Below, piece by piece: positions 8,753-19,208 of a stretch of 64,000 bases of DNA. Under the pieces are notes generated by a model, which was given only the letters and a program-made list of their open reading frames with translations, did no database searches and was not told the DNA's origin. The DNA lies in contig VJZX01000011.1 in assembly GCA_009663185.1 (NCBI GenBank), positions 1-64,000 on the forward strand, read 5' to 3'. Numbering within the stretch: the first letter of the stretch is position 1; each line of letters starts with the position of its first letter. This stretch comes from Isoptericola halalbus (GTDB lineage: Bacteria > Actinomycetota > Actinomycetes > Actinomycetales > Cellulomonadaceae). Both the position numbers and the translations under genes were made by a program.

Positions 8753-10156
8753 CTACATCGGCCAGCGGTTCTCGATCCGGTCGACGACCTGCTGTGTCGA
8801 GTCGCCCGTGAGCCAGTCGACGATGCCGGTCCAGAATGTCCCCGAACCCACCTCACCGGGCATGAGGTCGGAGCCGTCGAAGCGGATGACCGCGTTGGGG
8901 TCGGCGAGGATCTCGAAGGACAACCTGTCGAAGTCGGTCGCGAGGTTCGCCGGGTCGAGGCCCGTGTTCGCGCTGACCCAGCCACCGCCCGGTGTCGCGA
9001 TCGCCTTCTGGTTGGCCCAGTCCGCGCTCGACAGGTACGTCTGGAATGCCTGGACCTGCGGCTCGTCGCTGAACGCGAGGGGGAACTCGCCGCCTGCGAG
9101 GACCGGCCTGACGTCGGTCTGGTCGGTCGGCAGGTAGAACGCGTAGACATCGCCGTCCTCACCCACCTCGGTGCCCTCGGGCCACTGGGTCTGGTAGAAG
9201 TTGGCCTGCCGGTGCATCCAGCACGAGCCCTCGAGGATCGGGTAGCCCGCATCGGTCCACGGCGTCGTCGCGATGGAGTCGACGCCGCCGAGCCCGCCGT
9301 TGACGTAGTCCGGGTTCTTGACGATCTCCCCGGCGGCCTCCCACGCCTCGATGATCTGCGGGTCGTTGAACGGGATCTCGTGGCTGATCCACTGGTCGTA
9401 GACTTCCGGGCCACCCGTGCGCAGCACCATGTCCTCGATGAAGTCCGTGAGCGGCCAGCCCGTCGCGTCACCCGACTCGACGCCCGCGCACCACGGGATC
9501 GCGCCCGAGTCGGCGATCGTCTGCGAGAGCTCCAACAGCTCGGTCCACGTCTGCGGGATCTCGTAACCGGCCTCCTCGAACATCGCCGGCGAGTACCAGA
9601 CGTACGACTTGACGTTCGAGCCGAGCGGGGCGGAGTAGAACGTGCCGTCGACCGTGCCGTACCCCTTCCAGTCCTCGGAGAAGAACTCGTCGACGTTCGC
9701 CTCGGTCTGCGGCGGGGCCGGGACGACCGCGTCCGGGAAGTCCGTGACGATCGTGTTGAGCAGACCGGGCTGAGGCATGTAGGCGATGTCCGGCGCGTTG
9801 CCGGCCTGGAGCCGCACGAGCAGCTGCGCCTCGAACTCACGCGAGCCCTCGTACACCACATCCACGCCGGTGCACTCCTCGAACGCCACGTAGGACGCCT
9901 CCTGCTGCTCGGCCTCTGGCTCGACGATCGAGGTGTAGATGGTGACTTCCGTGCCCTCGAGGTCGCCGAACTCCTCGTATGCGGCGCAGTCGATGTCCTC
10001 GGCGGTACCGCCGTCGCCACCGTCGCCACCGTCGCCGCCGTCGCCACCGCCACCGCCGTCGCCGCCTCCGCACGCGGCGAGGACGAGCGCGAGGCTCGCA
10101 CCTCCAGCCGCGAGCGCCAGGCTCCGGCGGCGCGCCGTCGTCGTTCGTCTGGTCAT
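8753..10156 (-). CDS. aglE: Sugar ABC transporter substrate-binding lipoprotein, AglE-like
   Basis: A 467-residue extracellular solute-binding protein, family 1. An Arg-rich N-terminus and hydrophobic core lead to the lipobox LAAC with lipidated Cys29, followed by a Gly/Asp linker (about 30-50) of GGD repeats that tethers the domain to the membrane. The mature part has the type-1 fold signatures: a TWTELLELSQTIADSG stretch, an APLGSNVKSYVWYSP stretch and a C-terminal Trp-rich lid. ATG at 10156 has GGAGGGG about 6 nt upstream; the longer frame beginning at 10312 adds residues without signal-peptide character. It is the first gene of the aglE-aglF-aglG operon. Homology to AglE is weaker evidence than for the permeases. 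Confidence 0.87.
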   Translation of the reverse strand: MTRRTTTARRRSLALAAGGASLALVLAACGGGDGGGGGDGGDGGDGGDGGTAEDIDCAAYEEFGDLEGTEVTIYTSIVEPEAEQQEASYVAFEECTGVDVVYEGSREFEAQLLVRLQAGNAPDIAYMPQPGLLNTIVTDFPDAVVPAPPQTEANVDEFFSEDWKGYGTVDGTFYSAPLGSNVKSYVWYSPAMFEEAGYEIPQTWTELLELSQTIADSGAIPWCAGVESGDATGWPLTDFIEDMVLRTGGPEVYDQWISHEIPFNDPQIIEAWEAAGEIVKNPDYVNGGLGGVDSIATTPWTDAGYPILEGSCWMHRQANFYQTQWPEGTEVGEDGDVYAFYLPTDQTDVRPVLAGGEFPLAFSDEPQVQAFQTYLSSADWANQKAIATPGGGWVSANTGLDPANLATDFDRLSFEILADPNAVIRFDGSDLMPGEVGSGTFWTGIVDWLTGDSTQQVVDRIENRWPM

Positions 10157-10368
10157 CGCTAACCCCTCCACTGCGTCGTGGTCCGACCGGCGATGCCACT
10201 GGTCGGTCCGGTGCGGGCACGGCATGCCGCTGACCTCGGCACACGTGCCTTTCCTGAGTCGACCGCAGGCCACCGGGTATGCGCAACCGGAAGACCCGGA
10301 TTCTTCGGTCACGACTCGGTGACGATCCGTGACACCCTTGTGCCATCCCCTGCACGGAAAGGACCACC
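10157..10368. promoter_or_regulatory. Divergent promoter region aglE / map
   Basis: This 212-bp region separates aglE (left) and map (right). It contains a cluster of GTCAC/GTGAC pentamers at about 10309-10333, two direct and one inverted, that could be a regulator site for the sugar operon or part of a promoter. No clear -35/-10 pair was recognised. The assignment is weak. Confidence 0.3.
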
Positions 10369-11151
10369 ATGATCGAGCTGAGGACCCCGCGCGAGATCGA
10401 GGAGATGCGCCCGGCCGGCCGCTTCGTCGGCGAGGTGCTGACCGCGGTGCGCGAGGCCGCGCGCGTGGGGACGAACCTGCTGGAGCTCGATGAGCTCGCG
10501 CACCGGATGATCAAGGAGCGCGGCGCGGAGTCCTGCTACATCGACTACCACCCGTCGTTCGGCGCCATGCCGTTCGGCAAGGTCATCTGCACCTCGGTGA
10601 ACGACGCCGTCCTGCACGGCCTGCCGCACGACTACGCGCTGCGCGACGGCGACCTGCTGAGCATCGACTTCGCCGTCGCCGTCGACGGCTGGGTAGCCGA
10701 CTCGGCCACGTCGTTCGTCGTGGGGACGTCGCCGACGCCCGAGCGCGCGGCGGCCGACGAGAAGCTCATCCGCACGACCGAGGTCGCGCTCGAGGCGGGC
10801 ATCGCCGCCGCGCGTCCCGGGAACAAGGTCGGCGACATCTCGGCCGCGATCGCCGAGGTCGCGCACGCCGCGGGCTACTCGATCAACACCGACTTCGGCG
10901 GGCACGGCGTCGGGCGCACGATGCACGGCGACCCGCACGTGCCGAACGACGGCCGCGCGGGGCGCGGCTTCCCGCTGCGGCCCGGTCTCGTCATCGCCAT
11001 CGAGCCGTGGTTCCTCGAGACGACGGACGAGATCTACACCGACCGCGACGGCTGGACCCTACGGTCCGCCGACGGCTCGCGCGGCGCGCACAGCGAGCAC
11101 ACCGTCGCCATCACCCAGGACGGCCCGATCGTCCTCACCGCCCGCGGCTGA
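10369..11151 (+). CDS. map: Methionine aminopeptidase, type I
   Basis: A 260-residue cytosolic metallopeptidase that removes the initiator Met from nascent proteins. Metal ligands expected for type I MetAP are visible: Asp100, Asp111, His179, Glu212 and Glu243, with substrate-contacting His83 and His186. The motif NTDFGGHGVGRTMHGDPHVPN is the family signature. Length is near the usual 250-285. The start codon ATG has GGAAAGG 7 nt upstream. The gene stands alone, ending at a hairpin shared with the convergent HAD gene. There is no N-terminal zinc-finger or SH3-binding extension. Confidence 0.95.
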   Translation: MIELRTPREIEEMRPAGRFVGEVLTAVREAARVGTNLLELDELAHRMIKERGAESCYIDYHPSFGAMPFGKVICTSVNDAVLHGLPHDYALRDGDLLSIDFAVAVDGWVADSATSFVVGTSPTPERAAADEKLIRTTEVALEAGIAAARPGNKVGDISAAIAEVAHAAGYSINTDFGGHGVGRTMHGDPHVPNDGRAGRGFPLRPGLVIAIEPWFLETTDEIYTDRDGWTLRSADGSRGAHSEHTVAITQDGPIVLTARG

Positions 11152-11175
11152 GCGCGACGTAGCGCGACGCACCGT

Positions 11176-11222
11176 GAGGTAGCGCCGCGAACGTGCTACC
11201 CCGGCGAATGCGGCGCTACCTC
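11176..11222. terminator. Bidirectional hairpin between map and HAD gene
   Basis: A perfect 13-bp inverted repeat (GAGGTAGCGCCGC at 11176-11188, complement at 11210-11222) with a 21-nt loop. The right arm includes the stop codon of the convergent HAD gene, so the terminator is partly inside coding sequence. The loop contains a partial extra copy (GTGCTACC) of one arm. Confidence 0.75.
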
Positions 11223-12028
11223 GCGAGGAGGGAGCGCAGGAGCTGGGCGGCGCCGTCGTCCTCGATGCTGCCGGTGACCTCGTCGGCCGCCTCCTTGACG
11301 ACGGCGTCAGCGTGGCCCATGGCCACGCCGTGCGAGGCCCAGCGCAGCATCTCGACGTCGTTGCGCCCGTCGCCGATCGCGACGGTCCGGTGCGGCTGCA
11401 CCTGCACGCGGCGCCGGACCTGCTCGAGCGCCGTCGCCTTGCTCACCCCGAGCGGCGCCAGGTCCATCCAGGCGGTCCACCCGACGGCGTAGGTGACGTC
11501 GTCGAGCCCGAGGCGCTCGACGAGCGCGTGGAAGTGCTCGCTCGTCGACTCGGGGCTGCGCACGATGACACGCGTGACCTCGCCGGACCACAGGTCCTCG
11601 AAGTCCACGACCCGGTGGTCGCCGTCGAGCTCGCCCTCGGGGAAGAGCGCGTTCATGCGGAACCCGACGCCGACGTCCTCGACGGCGTAGCGCGCGTCGG
11701 GCAGCTCCGTGCGCAGCAGGCGCAGCGCGGGCTCGGGGTCGAAGGTGACGACGTCCTCGAGCGCCCAGCCCTGCGGCCGGCCGGGGTCGAGGCGTACGGT
11801 CACGGCGCCGTTCGAGGCGACCATCCAGCCGGTCTCGATGCCGAGCTCGGCCGCGATCGACGTCATCGCGATGAGCGAGCGCCCGGAGGACAGGACGATC
11901 TCGTGCCCAGCGTCGCGCACCTCGCCCACGGCGCTGCGCACGGCGTCGGACATCGTGCCCTCGTAGTGCAGCAGCGTGCCGTCGATGTCGAGCGCGACGA
12001 GCAGCCGGTCCTCCGGCGTCGCAGGCAT
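11216..12028 (-). CDS. HAD superfamily hydrolase, Cof/IIB type
   Basis: A 270-residue HAD phosphatase. Motif I is DIDGT with nucleophile Asp14 and Asp16, motif II is SSGR (about 47-50), and motif IV is IGDGRNDVEML near 217-227. The cap between motifs II and III is of the C2/IIB type, typical of sugar-phosphate or nucleotide phosphatases such as Cof. The substrate cannot be read from sequence. The stop lies inside the shared terminator stem, and the gene begins 13 bp after the serS stop on the same strand, so it is probably co-transcribed with serS. Confidence 0.88.
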   Translation of the reverse strand: MPATPEDRLLVALDIDGTLLHYEGTMSDAVRSAVGEVRDAGHEIVLSSGRSLIAMTSIAAELGIETGWMVASNGAVTVRLDPGRPQGWALEDVVTFDPEPALRLLRTELPDARYAVEDVGVGFRMNALFPEGELDGDHRVVDFEDLWSGEVTRVIVRSPESTSEHFHALVERLGLDDVTYAVGWTAWMDLAPLGVSKATALEQVRRRVQVQPHRTVAIGDGRNDVEMLRWASHGVAMGHADAVVKEAADEVTGSIEDDGAAQLLRSLLAR

Positions 12029-12041
12029 GAGCGCGCCGGCC

Positions 12042-13310
12042 TCAGCGCACCGGCTCGAGCACCTCGAGCCCGCCCAGGTAGGGCCGCAGGCCCTCCGGGA
12101 CGCGGACCGAGCCGTCGGCCTGCTGGTGGTTCTCGAGGATCGTGACGATCCACCGCGTGGTGCCGAGCGTGCCGTTGAGCGTCGCCACGGTGCGGGTCCC
12201 GTCCTCCGTCCGCTCGCGGACGTTCATGCGCCGCGCCTGGAACGTGGTGCAGTTCGACGTCGAGGTCAGCTCGAGGTATCGCTCCTGCGTCGGCAGCCAG
12301 GCCTCGCAGTCGAACTTGCGGGCAGCGCTCGACCCGAGGTCGCCGGCCGCGGTGTCGATGACGCGGTACGGCACCTCGATCTTGGCGAGCATGGCCTCCT
12401 CCCAGGCGAGCATCCGCTCGTGCTCGGCCGCGGCGTCCTCGACCGTGCAGTAGCTGAACATCTCGACCTTGTGGAACTGGTGCACCCGAATGATGCCGCG
12501 CACGTCCTTGCCGTGGGACCCGGCCTCCCGCCGGTAGCAGGCGCTCCAGCCGGCGTACCGGCGCGGGCCGTCCGACAGGTCGATGATCTCGTCGCCGTGG
12601 TAGCCCGCGAGCGCCACCTCCGACGTGCCGACGAGGTACAGGTCGTCGCGCTCGAGGCGGTAGACCTCGTCCGCGTGCGCGCCGAGGAAGCCCGTGCCGC
12701 GCATCGTGCCCGGGGTGACGAGCGTGGGCGTGATCATGGGCGTGAAGCCCTCGGCCACGGCCTGGTCCATCGCCGCGTTGAGGATCGCGAGCTCGAGGCG
12801 CGCCCCGACGCCGGTGAGGAAGTAGAACCGCGAGCCGGCGACCTTGGCGCCCCGCGCGGTGTCGATCGCGCCGAGACCCTCGCCCAGCTCGAGGTGGTCG
12901 CGCGGCGTGAAGCCCTCGGCCGCGAAGTCGCGCGGCGCGCCGACCTCCTTGAGGACCACGTAGTCGTCCTCGCCGCCGGGCGGGGCACCCTCGATGACGT
13001 TGGGGATCCGGAAGAGCAGCTCGTCGAGCTCGGCCTCCGCGTCGTTGGCCTCGGCCTGCCGCGCCTTGACCTCCTCCGACAGGTGCTTGGTCTTGGCGAG
13101 CAGCGCGGCCTTCTCGTCGCCCGATGCCTTGGCCACCTGCTTGCCCAGCGCCTTCTGCTCGGCACGCAGCCGCTCGAACTCCGTCAGGGAGGAGCGCCGC
13201 CGCGCGTCGGCGTCGAGCGCCGCGTCGACGAGGTCGGGTTCGTCGCCGCGAGCCCGCTGGCTGGCGCGGACGACGTCGGGGTTGTCGCGCAGGAGGCGGA
13301 GGTCGATCAC
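12042..13310 (-). CDS. serS: Seryl-tRNA synthetase
   Basis: A 422-residue class IIa synthetase that charges tRNA(Ser). The N-terminal helical hairpin (about 1-105) that grips the tRNA long arm is followed by the catalytic core with motif 2 ([20 protein letters not shown]) and motif 3 ([19 protein letters not shown]). The C-terminus ([11 protein letters not shown]) is the normal family end. The start is GTG at 13310: on the coding strand TAGGCT (13323-13318) lies 7 nt upstream with no Shine-Dalgarno, so it is probably leaderless. The long frame running upstream to 15173 is not real, because it reads antisense through the next two genes. It is divergent from dagK. Confidence 0.96.
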   Translation of the reverse strand: MIDLRLLRDNPDVVRASQRARGDEPDLVDAALDADARRRSSLTEFERLRAEQKALGKQVAKASGDEKAALLAKTKHLSEEVKARQAEANDAEAELDELLFRIPNVIEGAPPGGEDDYVVLKEVGAPRDFAAEGFTPRDHLELGEGLGAIDTARGAKVAGSRFYFLTGVGARLELAILNAAMDQAVAEGFTPMITPTLVTPGTMRGTGFLGAHADEVYRLERDDLYLVGTSEVALAGYHGDEIIDLSDGPRRYAGWSACYRREAGSHGKDVRGIIRVHQFHKVEMFSYCTVEDAAAEHERMLAWEEAMLAKIEVPYRVIDTAAGDLGSSAARKFDCEAWLPTQERYLELTSTSNCTTFQARRMNVRERTEDGTRTVATLNGTLGTTRWIVTILENHQQADGSVRVPEGLRPYLGGLEVLEPVR

Positions 13311-13370
13311 GCGCGCAAGCCTAACGTTCGCCCGGCGGCGGGCAGATCCCGGCCATATTAGGTTTCGATC

Positions 13371-14555
13371 ATGCCGCCAGAGGTCGTGCTGGGGATCGTC
13401 GCGCTCCTGCTCGCCCTCGCCGCGCTCGGACTCGTCTTCGTGGTGTGGCGGATCGACACCCGCACGTCGCGCACCGTCGTCGAGCCCGAGGCAGGCGCCG
13501 AGCGTCCGGCCGCGCGTCGAGACGCGATGCGCCGGCCACAGCTTGCCGTCGTGATCAACCCCTCCAAGGAGGGCGCGGACACCCTCCGGGAGCTCGTGCT
13601 GCGGGTGTGCGCCGAGGCCGCGCTGCCCGAACCACGGTTCTTCGAGACCACCGTCGAGGACCCCGGCACGGGCCAGGCGCACGAGGCGCTCGACTGGGGC
13701 GCCGACGTCGTCGTGGCCGCCGGCGGCGACGGCACCGTGCGCGCGGTCGCGGAGGCGATGGTCGGCACGGGAAAGCCGATGGGCCTCATCCCCGCCGGGA
13801 CGGGCAACCTGCTCGCCCGCAACCTCGACATCCCGCTGACCTCGGTGCGGGAGGCGCTCGCGGTCGTGCTCGGCGGCGAGGACCGCCGGATCGACGTCGG
13901 CTGGGCACGCGTCCTCGAGTACGCCGACCGCCCCGAGGAGCGCCCCGACAGCATCCCCGACGTCCCGCCCCCGCCGCGCGACGCCGCCGGCGAGCCCGAG
14001 GTCGCGGGCGCCGCCCACATCTTCCTCGTCATCGCGGGGCTCGGGTTCGACGCCGCGATGGTCGCCGACGCCGACGACCAGCTCAAGGCCAGGGTCGGCT
14101 GGGTCGCCTACTTCCTCGCGGGCGTCCGGCACCTGCACTCGCGCCGCATGCGCGCTCAGATCACGCTCGACGACCAGCCGCCGGTCGAGGCGCGGCTGCG
14201 CACCCTCATGGCCGGCAACTGCGGCCGGCTGCCGGGCGGCATCACGCTGCTGCCCGACGCCGTGATCGACGACGGCGAGCTCGACATCGCCGCGGTCGAC
14301 ACGCGCGGCGGCCTCGCGGGCTGGGCGCAGCTGCTCGGCGAGGTCGTGATCCAGGGCGCGGGGATGCGCAACGACCTGCCCGGCAAGATCGGCCGCATCG
14401 ACCACGTGCGAGCCAAGCGTGTGCGCGTGGTCGTGCCGGGCGGCGAGCAGGCGCAGGTCGACGGCGACCCGCTCGGCCGGGCGGTCGAGCTCGAGATGTG
14501 GGTCGAGCAGCGCTCGCTCGTGGTGCGCACCGCGGGGTTGCCCGCGACGGCGTGA
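13371..14555 (+). CDS. Diacylglycerol kinase-family lipid kinase
   Basis: A 394-residue lipid kinase of the DagK/YegS family (DAGK catalytic domain). Residues 5-26 form a membrane anchor. The ATP site has VINPSKEG (about 61-68), GGDGT (118-122) and PAGTGN (141-146); the C-terminal beta domain ends with a VDGDPLG motif. It probably phosphorylates diacylglycerol to phosphatidate for phospholipid recycling. The family also contains ceramide and sphingosine kinases, so the substrate is inferred. TAGGTT at 13359-13364 lies 6 nt before the ATG, giving a leaderless start back-to-back with that of serS. A Pro-rich insert (about 180-210) interrupts the catalytic domain. Confidence 0.9.
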   Translation: MPPEVVLGIVALLLALAALGLVFVVWRIDTRTSRTVVEPEAGAERPAARRDAMRRPQLAVVINPSKEGADTLRELVLRVCAEAALPEPRFFETTVEDPGTGQAHEALDWGADVVVAAGGDGTVRAVAEAMVGTGKPMGLIPAGTGNLLARNLDIPLTSVREALAVVLGGEDRRIDVGWARVLEYADRPEERPDSIPDVPPPPRDAAGEPEVAGAAHIFLVIAGLGFDAAMVADADDQLKARVGWVAYFLAGVRHLHSRRMRAQITLDDQPPVEARLRTLMAGNCGRLPGGITLLPDAVIDDGELDIAAVDTRGGLAGWAQLLGEVVIQGAGMRNDLPGKIGRIDHVRAKRVRVVVPGGEQAQVDGDPLGRAVELEMWVEQRSLVVRTAGLPATA

Positions 14556-14658
14556 GGTGCGACGACGGCGCGACGGTCGTGTGAACGTCCGTCGCACCGC
14601 CTGCGCGAGCGAGCACGGGTGACTCGGTCCCCGCCCCGGACCCGCATAGGCTGGCGAC

Positions 14659-17600
14659 GTGAACTCGCTGGTCCGCATGCTCGCCGTCATGGTGGCGGCC
14701 TTCGCGACCCTGCTCGGGGCCGCCGGACCGGCGCTCGCGGTCGGCGACGCGCGCACGTCCACCGACGCGCAGACACCTGCCGTCCTGGTGGGCGTCGCGG
14801 GCCTGCAGTGGTCCGACGTCGACGCGGCGCGCACGCCGAACCTGTGGCGTCTCGTGGGCAGCGGGTCGGTCGCCTCCGTCTCGGTACGCACGCTGACGCC
14901 CACGTGCCCCGTGGACGCGTGGCTCACGCTCTCGGCGGGCGGGCGGGTCGTGGCAGACCTCGACGACCGCGACGAGCCCGACCCCGTCCCGGACGCCGAC
15001 GCCCCCTCGGCCGAACCCGCGCTCGGCTGCTCCGACCTGCCCACGCCGCGCGCGACGTCGGGCGTCGAGAGCGCCACGGTGCCCGGCTGGTCCGGCCTCG
15101 TCACCCAGGACCCGCTCGCCCCGCCCACGGCCGAGCCCGGGGCGCTCGGCGCCCTCACCGACGAGGCCCGCACGTGCGCGACGGCGGTCGGCCCCGGTGC
15201 GGCCGTCGCGCTCGCGGGGCCCGGCGGTCTCGTGCCGCGCTACCTGTCCGACGCGGCCGAGCTCACCAGCGTGGACATCGCGGAGTGCCCCGCGACCGTC
15301 GTCGACCTCGGCGCCCTGCCCGACGCCGCCGCCGAGCGCACGGAGGCGCTCGAGGTCCTCGACGCGCAGATCGGCTCGCTCGCCGACATCGTGCCCTCGG
15401 GTGGGCGCCTCGTCGTCGCCGGCATCTCGGACACGCCGCTCGGCCCGTCCGACCTGCAGGTGGTCGTCGACTGGTCCGCGCCGGGCGGCCAGCCGACGTG
15501 GCTCACCTCGACGTCGTCGCGGTGGCCCGGCGTCGTCGTCCTCGCCGACCTGAGCGCCACGGTGGCCGACGCCCTCGTGGCCGCGGGCGACCTCGAGGAG
15601 GGATCCGAGGCCACCTCGCCGTTCACCGGGTCGCCGCTCGAGCGTGGCGAGGTGCGCCGCCTCAGTGCCGCGCGGACCGTCGAGAACCGCCGCTATCTGG
15701 GCGTGCTCACCGAGACCGTGCCGCAGATGACGCCCGTGCTCGTGGGGACCCTCGCGCTTGCCGACGTGCTCGTGGTGGGCGGGCTGCTCCTGTCCCGGCG
15801 GCGTGCCGCCGCGCGGGGCGCGACAGAGCGGGGCGCGACAGACACGGCGCCCGGTGCGGGACGCCGGCACAGCCGCCGCCTGGCGCTCGCCGTGCTCGTC
15901 GTGGCGTCGGCGCTGCCCGTCGCGGCGACGCTCGCGACGATGTCCCGCTGGTGGGTGTGGCTCACGCCAGTGACGACGCTCGCGCTCGCGCTCACGTCGG
16001 CGGCGCTCGCCGTCGGGCTCGCAGCATGGTGGCTCGCACGCCTGCTGCCCGCGTCCCCGTGGCGCCTCCCGACGACGCTCGCCGGCCTGACCTGGCTCGT
16101 GCTCACGGTCGACGGGCTGACCGGAACGACGCTGCAGCAGGGCTCTCTCCTCGGGCCCGCGCCGGCGCTCGGCGCCCGGTTCTACGGGTTCAGCAACACC
16201 GTGTTCGCGGTCTACGCGGTGGCCGGGCTCGTGCTCGCCGCGGGCACCGCGGCGATGCTGCGCGGCCGGGGCCGCCCGGGTGCGGCGACGACGGTGGCGG
16301 GCGCCGTCGGGGTCGTGACCGTGGTGGTCGACGGGCTCCCGCCGTTCGGGGCGGACCTCGGCGGCATCCTCGCGCTCGTGCCCGGCTTCGCGGTGCTCGT
16401 GCTCGGCATCGCGGGCGTACGCGTCACGTGGGGCCGGCTGCTCGGCGTGGGCGCGGCGACCGTGGCGCTGGTCCTCGCGGTGGCCGTGGCCGACTTCGCC
16501 ACGGGACCCAAGACGCACCTCGGCGGATTCGTCCGGTCCGTGCTCGACGGGCACGCGTACGGCGTCGTCTCGGGCAAGGCCGCGGGCGCCTGGGCGACCG
16601 TCGCGAACCCCGCCGGTGCCATCGTGCTCCTGGGGTGCGCGGCGCTCGCGTGGGCGCTGCTCGACCCCGAGCGGTGGCGCCTCGACGGCGTGGCCGCCGC
16701 GTACGCCGGGCAGCCCCTGCTGCGCCGGCTCGTCGTCGCGCTGGTGACGACGGCGGTGATCGGGACCCTGCTCAACGACTCGGGCATCGCGGTCGCGATG
16801 TTCGTGGCGCTCGTGGCCACGCCCGTCGTGCTCAGCGGCCCGCTCGAGCACGCCGAGCGCCCCGGCAGACGCGCCCCCGAGGTGGGCCAAGGCCTGGCGG
16901 AGGGCGCCGTGCCGCCACGCTCCCCCGGCGTCATCGCGACGGGAGGCATGGTCGCCGGCGTGAGCGCGGCGGTCCTGGTCGCGCTGCTGCTCGGCGCGAC
17001 GGCGCTGCCGGCCCGCGGGCTCGCGAGCGCGGGCGACGTGACCGCCCCGGGCACGCCGGTGATCGGCGAGGGCGAGCCCGTGGTGCTGATCGGCACCGAG
17101 GGGCTCCGCTGGGACGACGTCACCCCGGTGCAGACGCCTGCCCTGTGGGAGCTGCTGCGCGACGGCGCGAGCGCGGCGGGCGTGACACCCGCGGTCACGG
17201 GAGCGTCGGGCGACTGCACGGCCGCGGGCTGGCTCGGACTCTCGTCCGGCCGCAGCCCCGTGACGGCCGAGTCCGTGGACGGCACGTGGTCGTGCCGGCC
17301 CTGGGCGGTCGAAGCGCGGGGCGAGGGCGCCGTCGTCGGCGGCTGGGACGACCTCGTCAGGCTGCAGTCCGGCTCGGAGTTCCGCCCCCGCCTGGGCGTG
17401 CTCGGCGCGGCCCTCGCCGACGGCGGCGTCTGCACCACCGCCGTCGGGCCGGGTGCGGCGCTCGCGCTCGCCGCGCCTGACGGATCGGTCGACCGCTACC
17501 GCGACCTCGACGCCGCGCTCGACGACCCGCGGGACACGTTCGGCTGCCCTCTGACCGTCGTCGACGCCGGCGCGGCTCCCTACCACCGCACGGGCACGGG

Positions 17601-19194
17601 CTCGACGTCGCGCCCCGTCCCGGCAGACGCGACGGCCGACGGCGACGAGCGCGCGAGCGCGGTGCGCGCCGTCGACACGACGGTGCGCCGCGTGCTCGCG
17701 GTGGTGCCCGACGACGCGACCGTGCTCGTGCTCGACGTCGGCAACCCGGCGCCGGCCCGCCCCGCACTCGGTGTCGGCGTCGCGGACGCGGACGCCGGCG
17801 ACGCGCCCGCCTACCTGACCTCGGCCGCGACGCGCTGGCTCGGCGTCGTGCGCCTGCTCGACGTACCGACGACGCTCGTGGAGGCGCACGGTCTGGCCCG
17901 ACCCGTCGACGTCAGCGGCGCACCCTTCACGCTCGCCCAGGAACGACCCTCGGACACGGCCGACGCCGTCGCCGAGCTCGCGGGGATCACGGACCGCGAC
18001 CACTCGCTGCGTGTCACGACCGGCGCCGTGACGACGGTGCCCACCTACCTCTCGCTCATCGCGTTCGGGCTGGTCGTGCTGCTCCTGCCGCGATGGCGGC
18101 GCGCCGGGAGAGCGCGGTCGGTCGCGGGGCTGTCGCACCTGCTCGACGGCGTGCTGCTCGTCTGCGCGTCGGTCCCGGCGGCGACCTTCCTCATGTCGGC
18201 GTGGGCGTGGTGGCGCGTCGAGAACCCGACGATCGGGCTGTGGAGCTCGCTGCTCGCGAGCACGGCCGTCGTCGCGCTCGTCGGGGCGCTCGCGCCCCGC
18301 CGGCCAGCGTGGGCCGGGCCGACCGTCGTCGCGACGCTCACGTTCGCGGTGCTCACGTTCGACGCGGTGCTCGGCACGCCGCTGCACCGCGGGAGCCCGC
18401 TCGGGTCGGCGCCGACGCTCGGCGGGCGCTACTACGGGTTCGGCAACCCGACGTACTCGGTGTACGCGGTCGTGGCGGTGTTCTGCGCCGCGGGGCTCGC
18501 GACGCTCGTGGCGCGCCGCTGGAACCGGGTCGCCGGAGCGGTCGTGGCAGGCCTCGTCGGGCTCGTGACGCTCGTCGCGACCGTCTGGCCCACGTTCGGC
18601 GTCGACGTCGGCGGCGGGCTGGTGCTGCTGCCGGTGTTCGTGGTCCTGGTGCTCGGCGTCCTGGGCGCGCGCCTCACGTGGCGGCGCCTGGCAGTCGCCA
18701 GCGGGACGGGCGTGCTGCTGGTCGCGGTCATCGGCGTCCTCGACTGGCTGCAGCCACCGGACGAGCGCTCCCACCTCGGGGCCTTCGTCCAGTCGGTGCT
18801 CGACGGCACCGCGCTCGAGACCGTGCTGCGCAAGGCGGGCTACGCGCTGCGCTCGTTCGGCGGCGGCCTGCCTGCCTGGCTCACGCTGGCGGTGCTGGTC
18901 GGCGTGGCCCTGGCGCTGTGGGGCCCGCGGCCGGTGCGGCGGTGGCTGCCCGCGAGGTGGCTGGCGCGCGTCGAGGCGTCCTCTCCGCTGCTGCGGTCCG
19001 TGCTCGTCGCGCTGCTGGTGGCGGGCGTGGGCGGTGCGCTCGTCAACGACTACGGCATCCGCGTGGTGACGATCATGCTGTTCGCCGCGGTGCCGCTCGT
19101 CGGGCTGCTCGTGCTGCGTACCGATGATGCGCGCGAGGTCGTCGCGCAGCCGCAGCCCGATCCGACCGAGCGCCAGGAGGCGCGGGCCGGCTAG
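14659..19194 (+). CDS. 1511-residue membrane protein with two tandem phosphatase-like + multi-TM modules
   Basis: I do not recognise a named function. A signal peptide (about 1-28) precedes an extracytoplasmic domain resembling the alkaline-phosphatase superfamily fold (from [13 protein letters not shown] near 42), then many membrane helices from about 365. The whole unit is repeated from about 800: [13 protein letters not shown] near 804, then membrane helices. Matching landmarks are [19 protein letters not shown] (about 494) and [19 protein letters not shown] (about 1243), FGADLGG and [20 protein letters not shown] and [20 protein letters not shown] and NDYGIRV. The RFYG...N, DxGG and NDxGI motifs also occur in single-copy bacterial membrane proteins of unknown function. 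GTG at 14659 has TAGGCT (14647-14652) 6 nt upstream, so it is leaderless. The phosphatase-like domains lack an obvious full metal site. Confidence 0.75.
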   Translation: MNSLVRMLAVMVAAFATLLGAAGPALAVGDARTSTDAQTPAVLVGVAGLQWSDVDAARTPNLWRLVGSGSVASVSVRTLTPTCPVDAWLTLSAGGRVVADLDDRDEPDPVPDADAPSAEPALGCSDLPTPRATSGVESATVPGWSGLVTQDPLAPPTAEPGALGALTDEARTCATAVGPGAAVALAGPGGLVPRYLSDAAELTSVDIAECPATVVDLGALPDAAAERTEALEVLDAQIGSLADIVPSGGRLVVAGISDTPLGPSDLQVVVDWSAPGGQPTWLTSTSSRWPGVVVLADLSATVADALVAAGDLEEGSEATSPFTGSPLERGEVRRLSAARTVENRRYLGVLTETVPQMTPVLVGTLALADVLVVGGLLLSRRRAAARGATERGATDTAPGAGRRHSRRLALAVLVVASALPVAATLATMSRWWVWLTPVTTLALALTSAALAVGLAAWWLARLLPASPWRLPTTLAGLTWLVLTVDGLTGTTLQQGSLLGPAPALGARFYGFSNTVFAVYAVAGLVLAAGTAAMLRGRGRPGAATTVAGAVGVVTVVVDGLPPFGADLGGILALVPGFAVLVLGIAGVRVTWGRLLGVGAATVALVLAVAVADFATGPKTHLGGFVRSVLDGHAYGVVSGKAAGAWATVANPAGAIVLLGCAALAWALLDPERWRLDGVAAAYAGQPLLRRLVVALVTTAVIGTLLNDSGIAVAMFVALVATPVVLSGPLEHAERPGRRAPEVGQGLAEGAVPPRSPGVIATGGMVAGVSAAVLVALLLGATALPARGLASAGDVTAPGTPVIGEGEPVVLIGTEGLRWDDVTPVQTPALWELLRDGASAAGVTPAVTGASGDCTAAGWLGLSSGRSPVTAESVDGTWSCRPWAVEARGEGAVVGGWDDLVRLQSGSEFRPRLGVLGAALADGGVCTTAVGPGAALALAAPDGSVDRYRDLDAALDDPRDTFGCPLTVVDAGAAPYHRTGTGSTSRPVPADATADGDERASAVRAVDTTVRRVLAVVPDDATVLVLDVGNPAPARPALGVGVADADAGDAPAYLTSAATRWLGVVRLLDVPTTLVEAHGLARPVDVSGAPFTLAQERPSDTADAVAELAGITDRDHSLRVTTGAVTTVPTYLSLIAFGLVVLLLPRWRRAGRARSVAGLSHLLDGVLLVCASVPAATFLMSAWAWWRVENPTIGLWSSLLASTAVVALVGALAPRRPAWAGPTVVATLTFAVLTFDAVLGTPLHRGSPLGSAPTLGGRYYGFGNPTYSVYAVVAVFCAAGLATLVARRWNRVAGAVVAGLVGLVTLVATVWPTFGVDVGGGLVLLPVFVVLVLGVLGARLTWRRLAVASGTGVLLVAVIGVLDWLQPPDERSHLGAFVQSVLDGTALETVLRKAGYALRSFGGGLPAWLTLAVLVGVALALWGPRPVRRWLPARWLARVEASSPLLRSVLVALLVAGVGGALVNDYGIRVVTIMLFAAVPLVGLLVLRTDDAREVVAQPQPDPTERQEARAG

Positions 19195-19208
19195 GTCGGT
19201 GGTGCACG

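Noticed and set aside
12042-15173. SerRS with a 620-residue N-terminal extension
   Set aside because: The extension reads antisense through dagK and part of the next gene. GTG 13310 gives the normal SerRS length and has a TAGGCT element 7 nt upstream.
14242-18774. A 1510-residue antisense frame opposite the large membrane protein
   Set aside because: It is a GC-bias shadow: composition is Arg/Glu/Asp/His-rich with no domain or membrane pattern, while the opposite strand has a signal peptide, membrane helices, a leaderless promoter and an internal homologous duplication.
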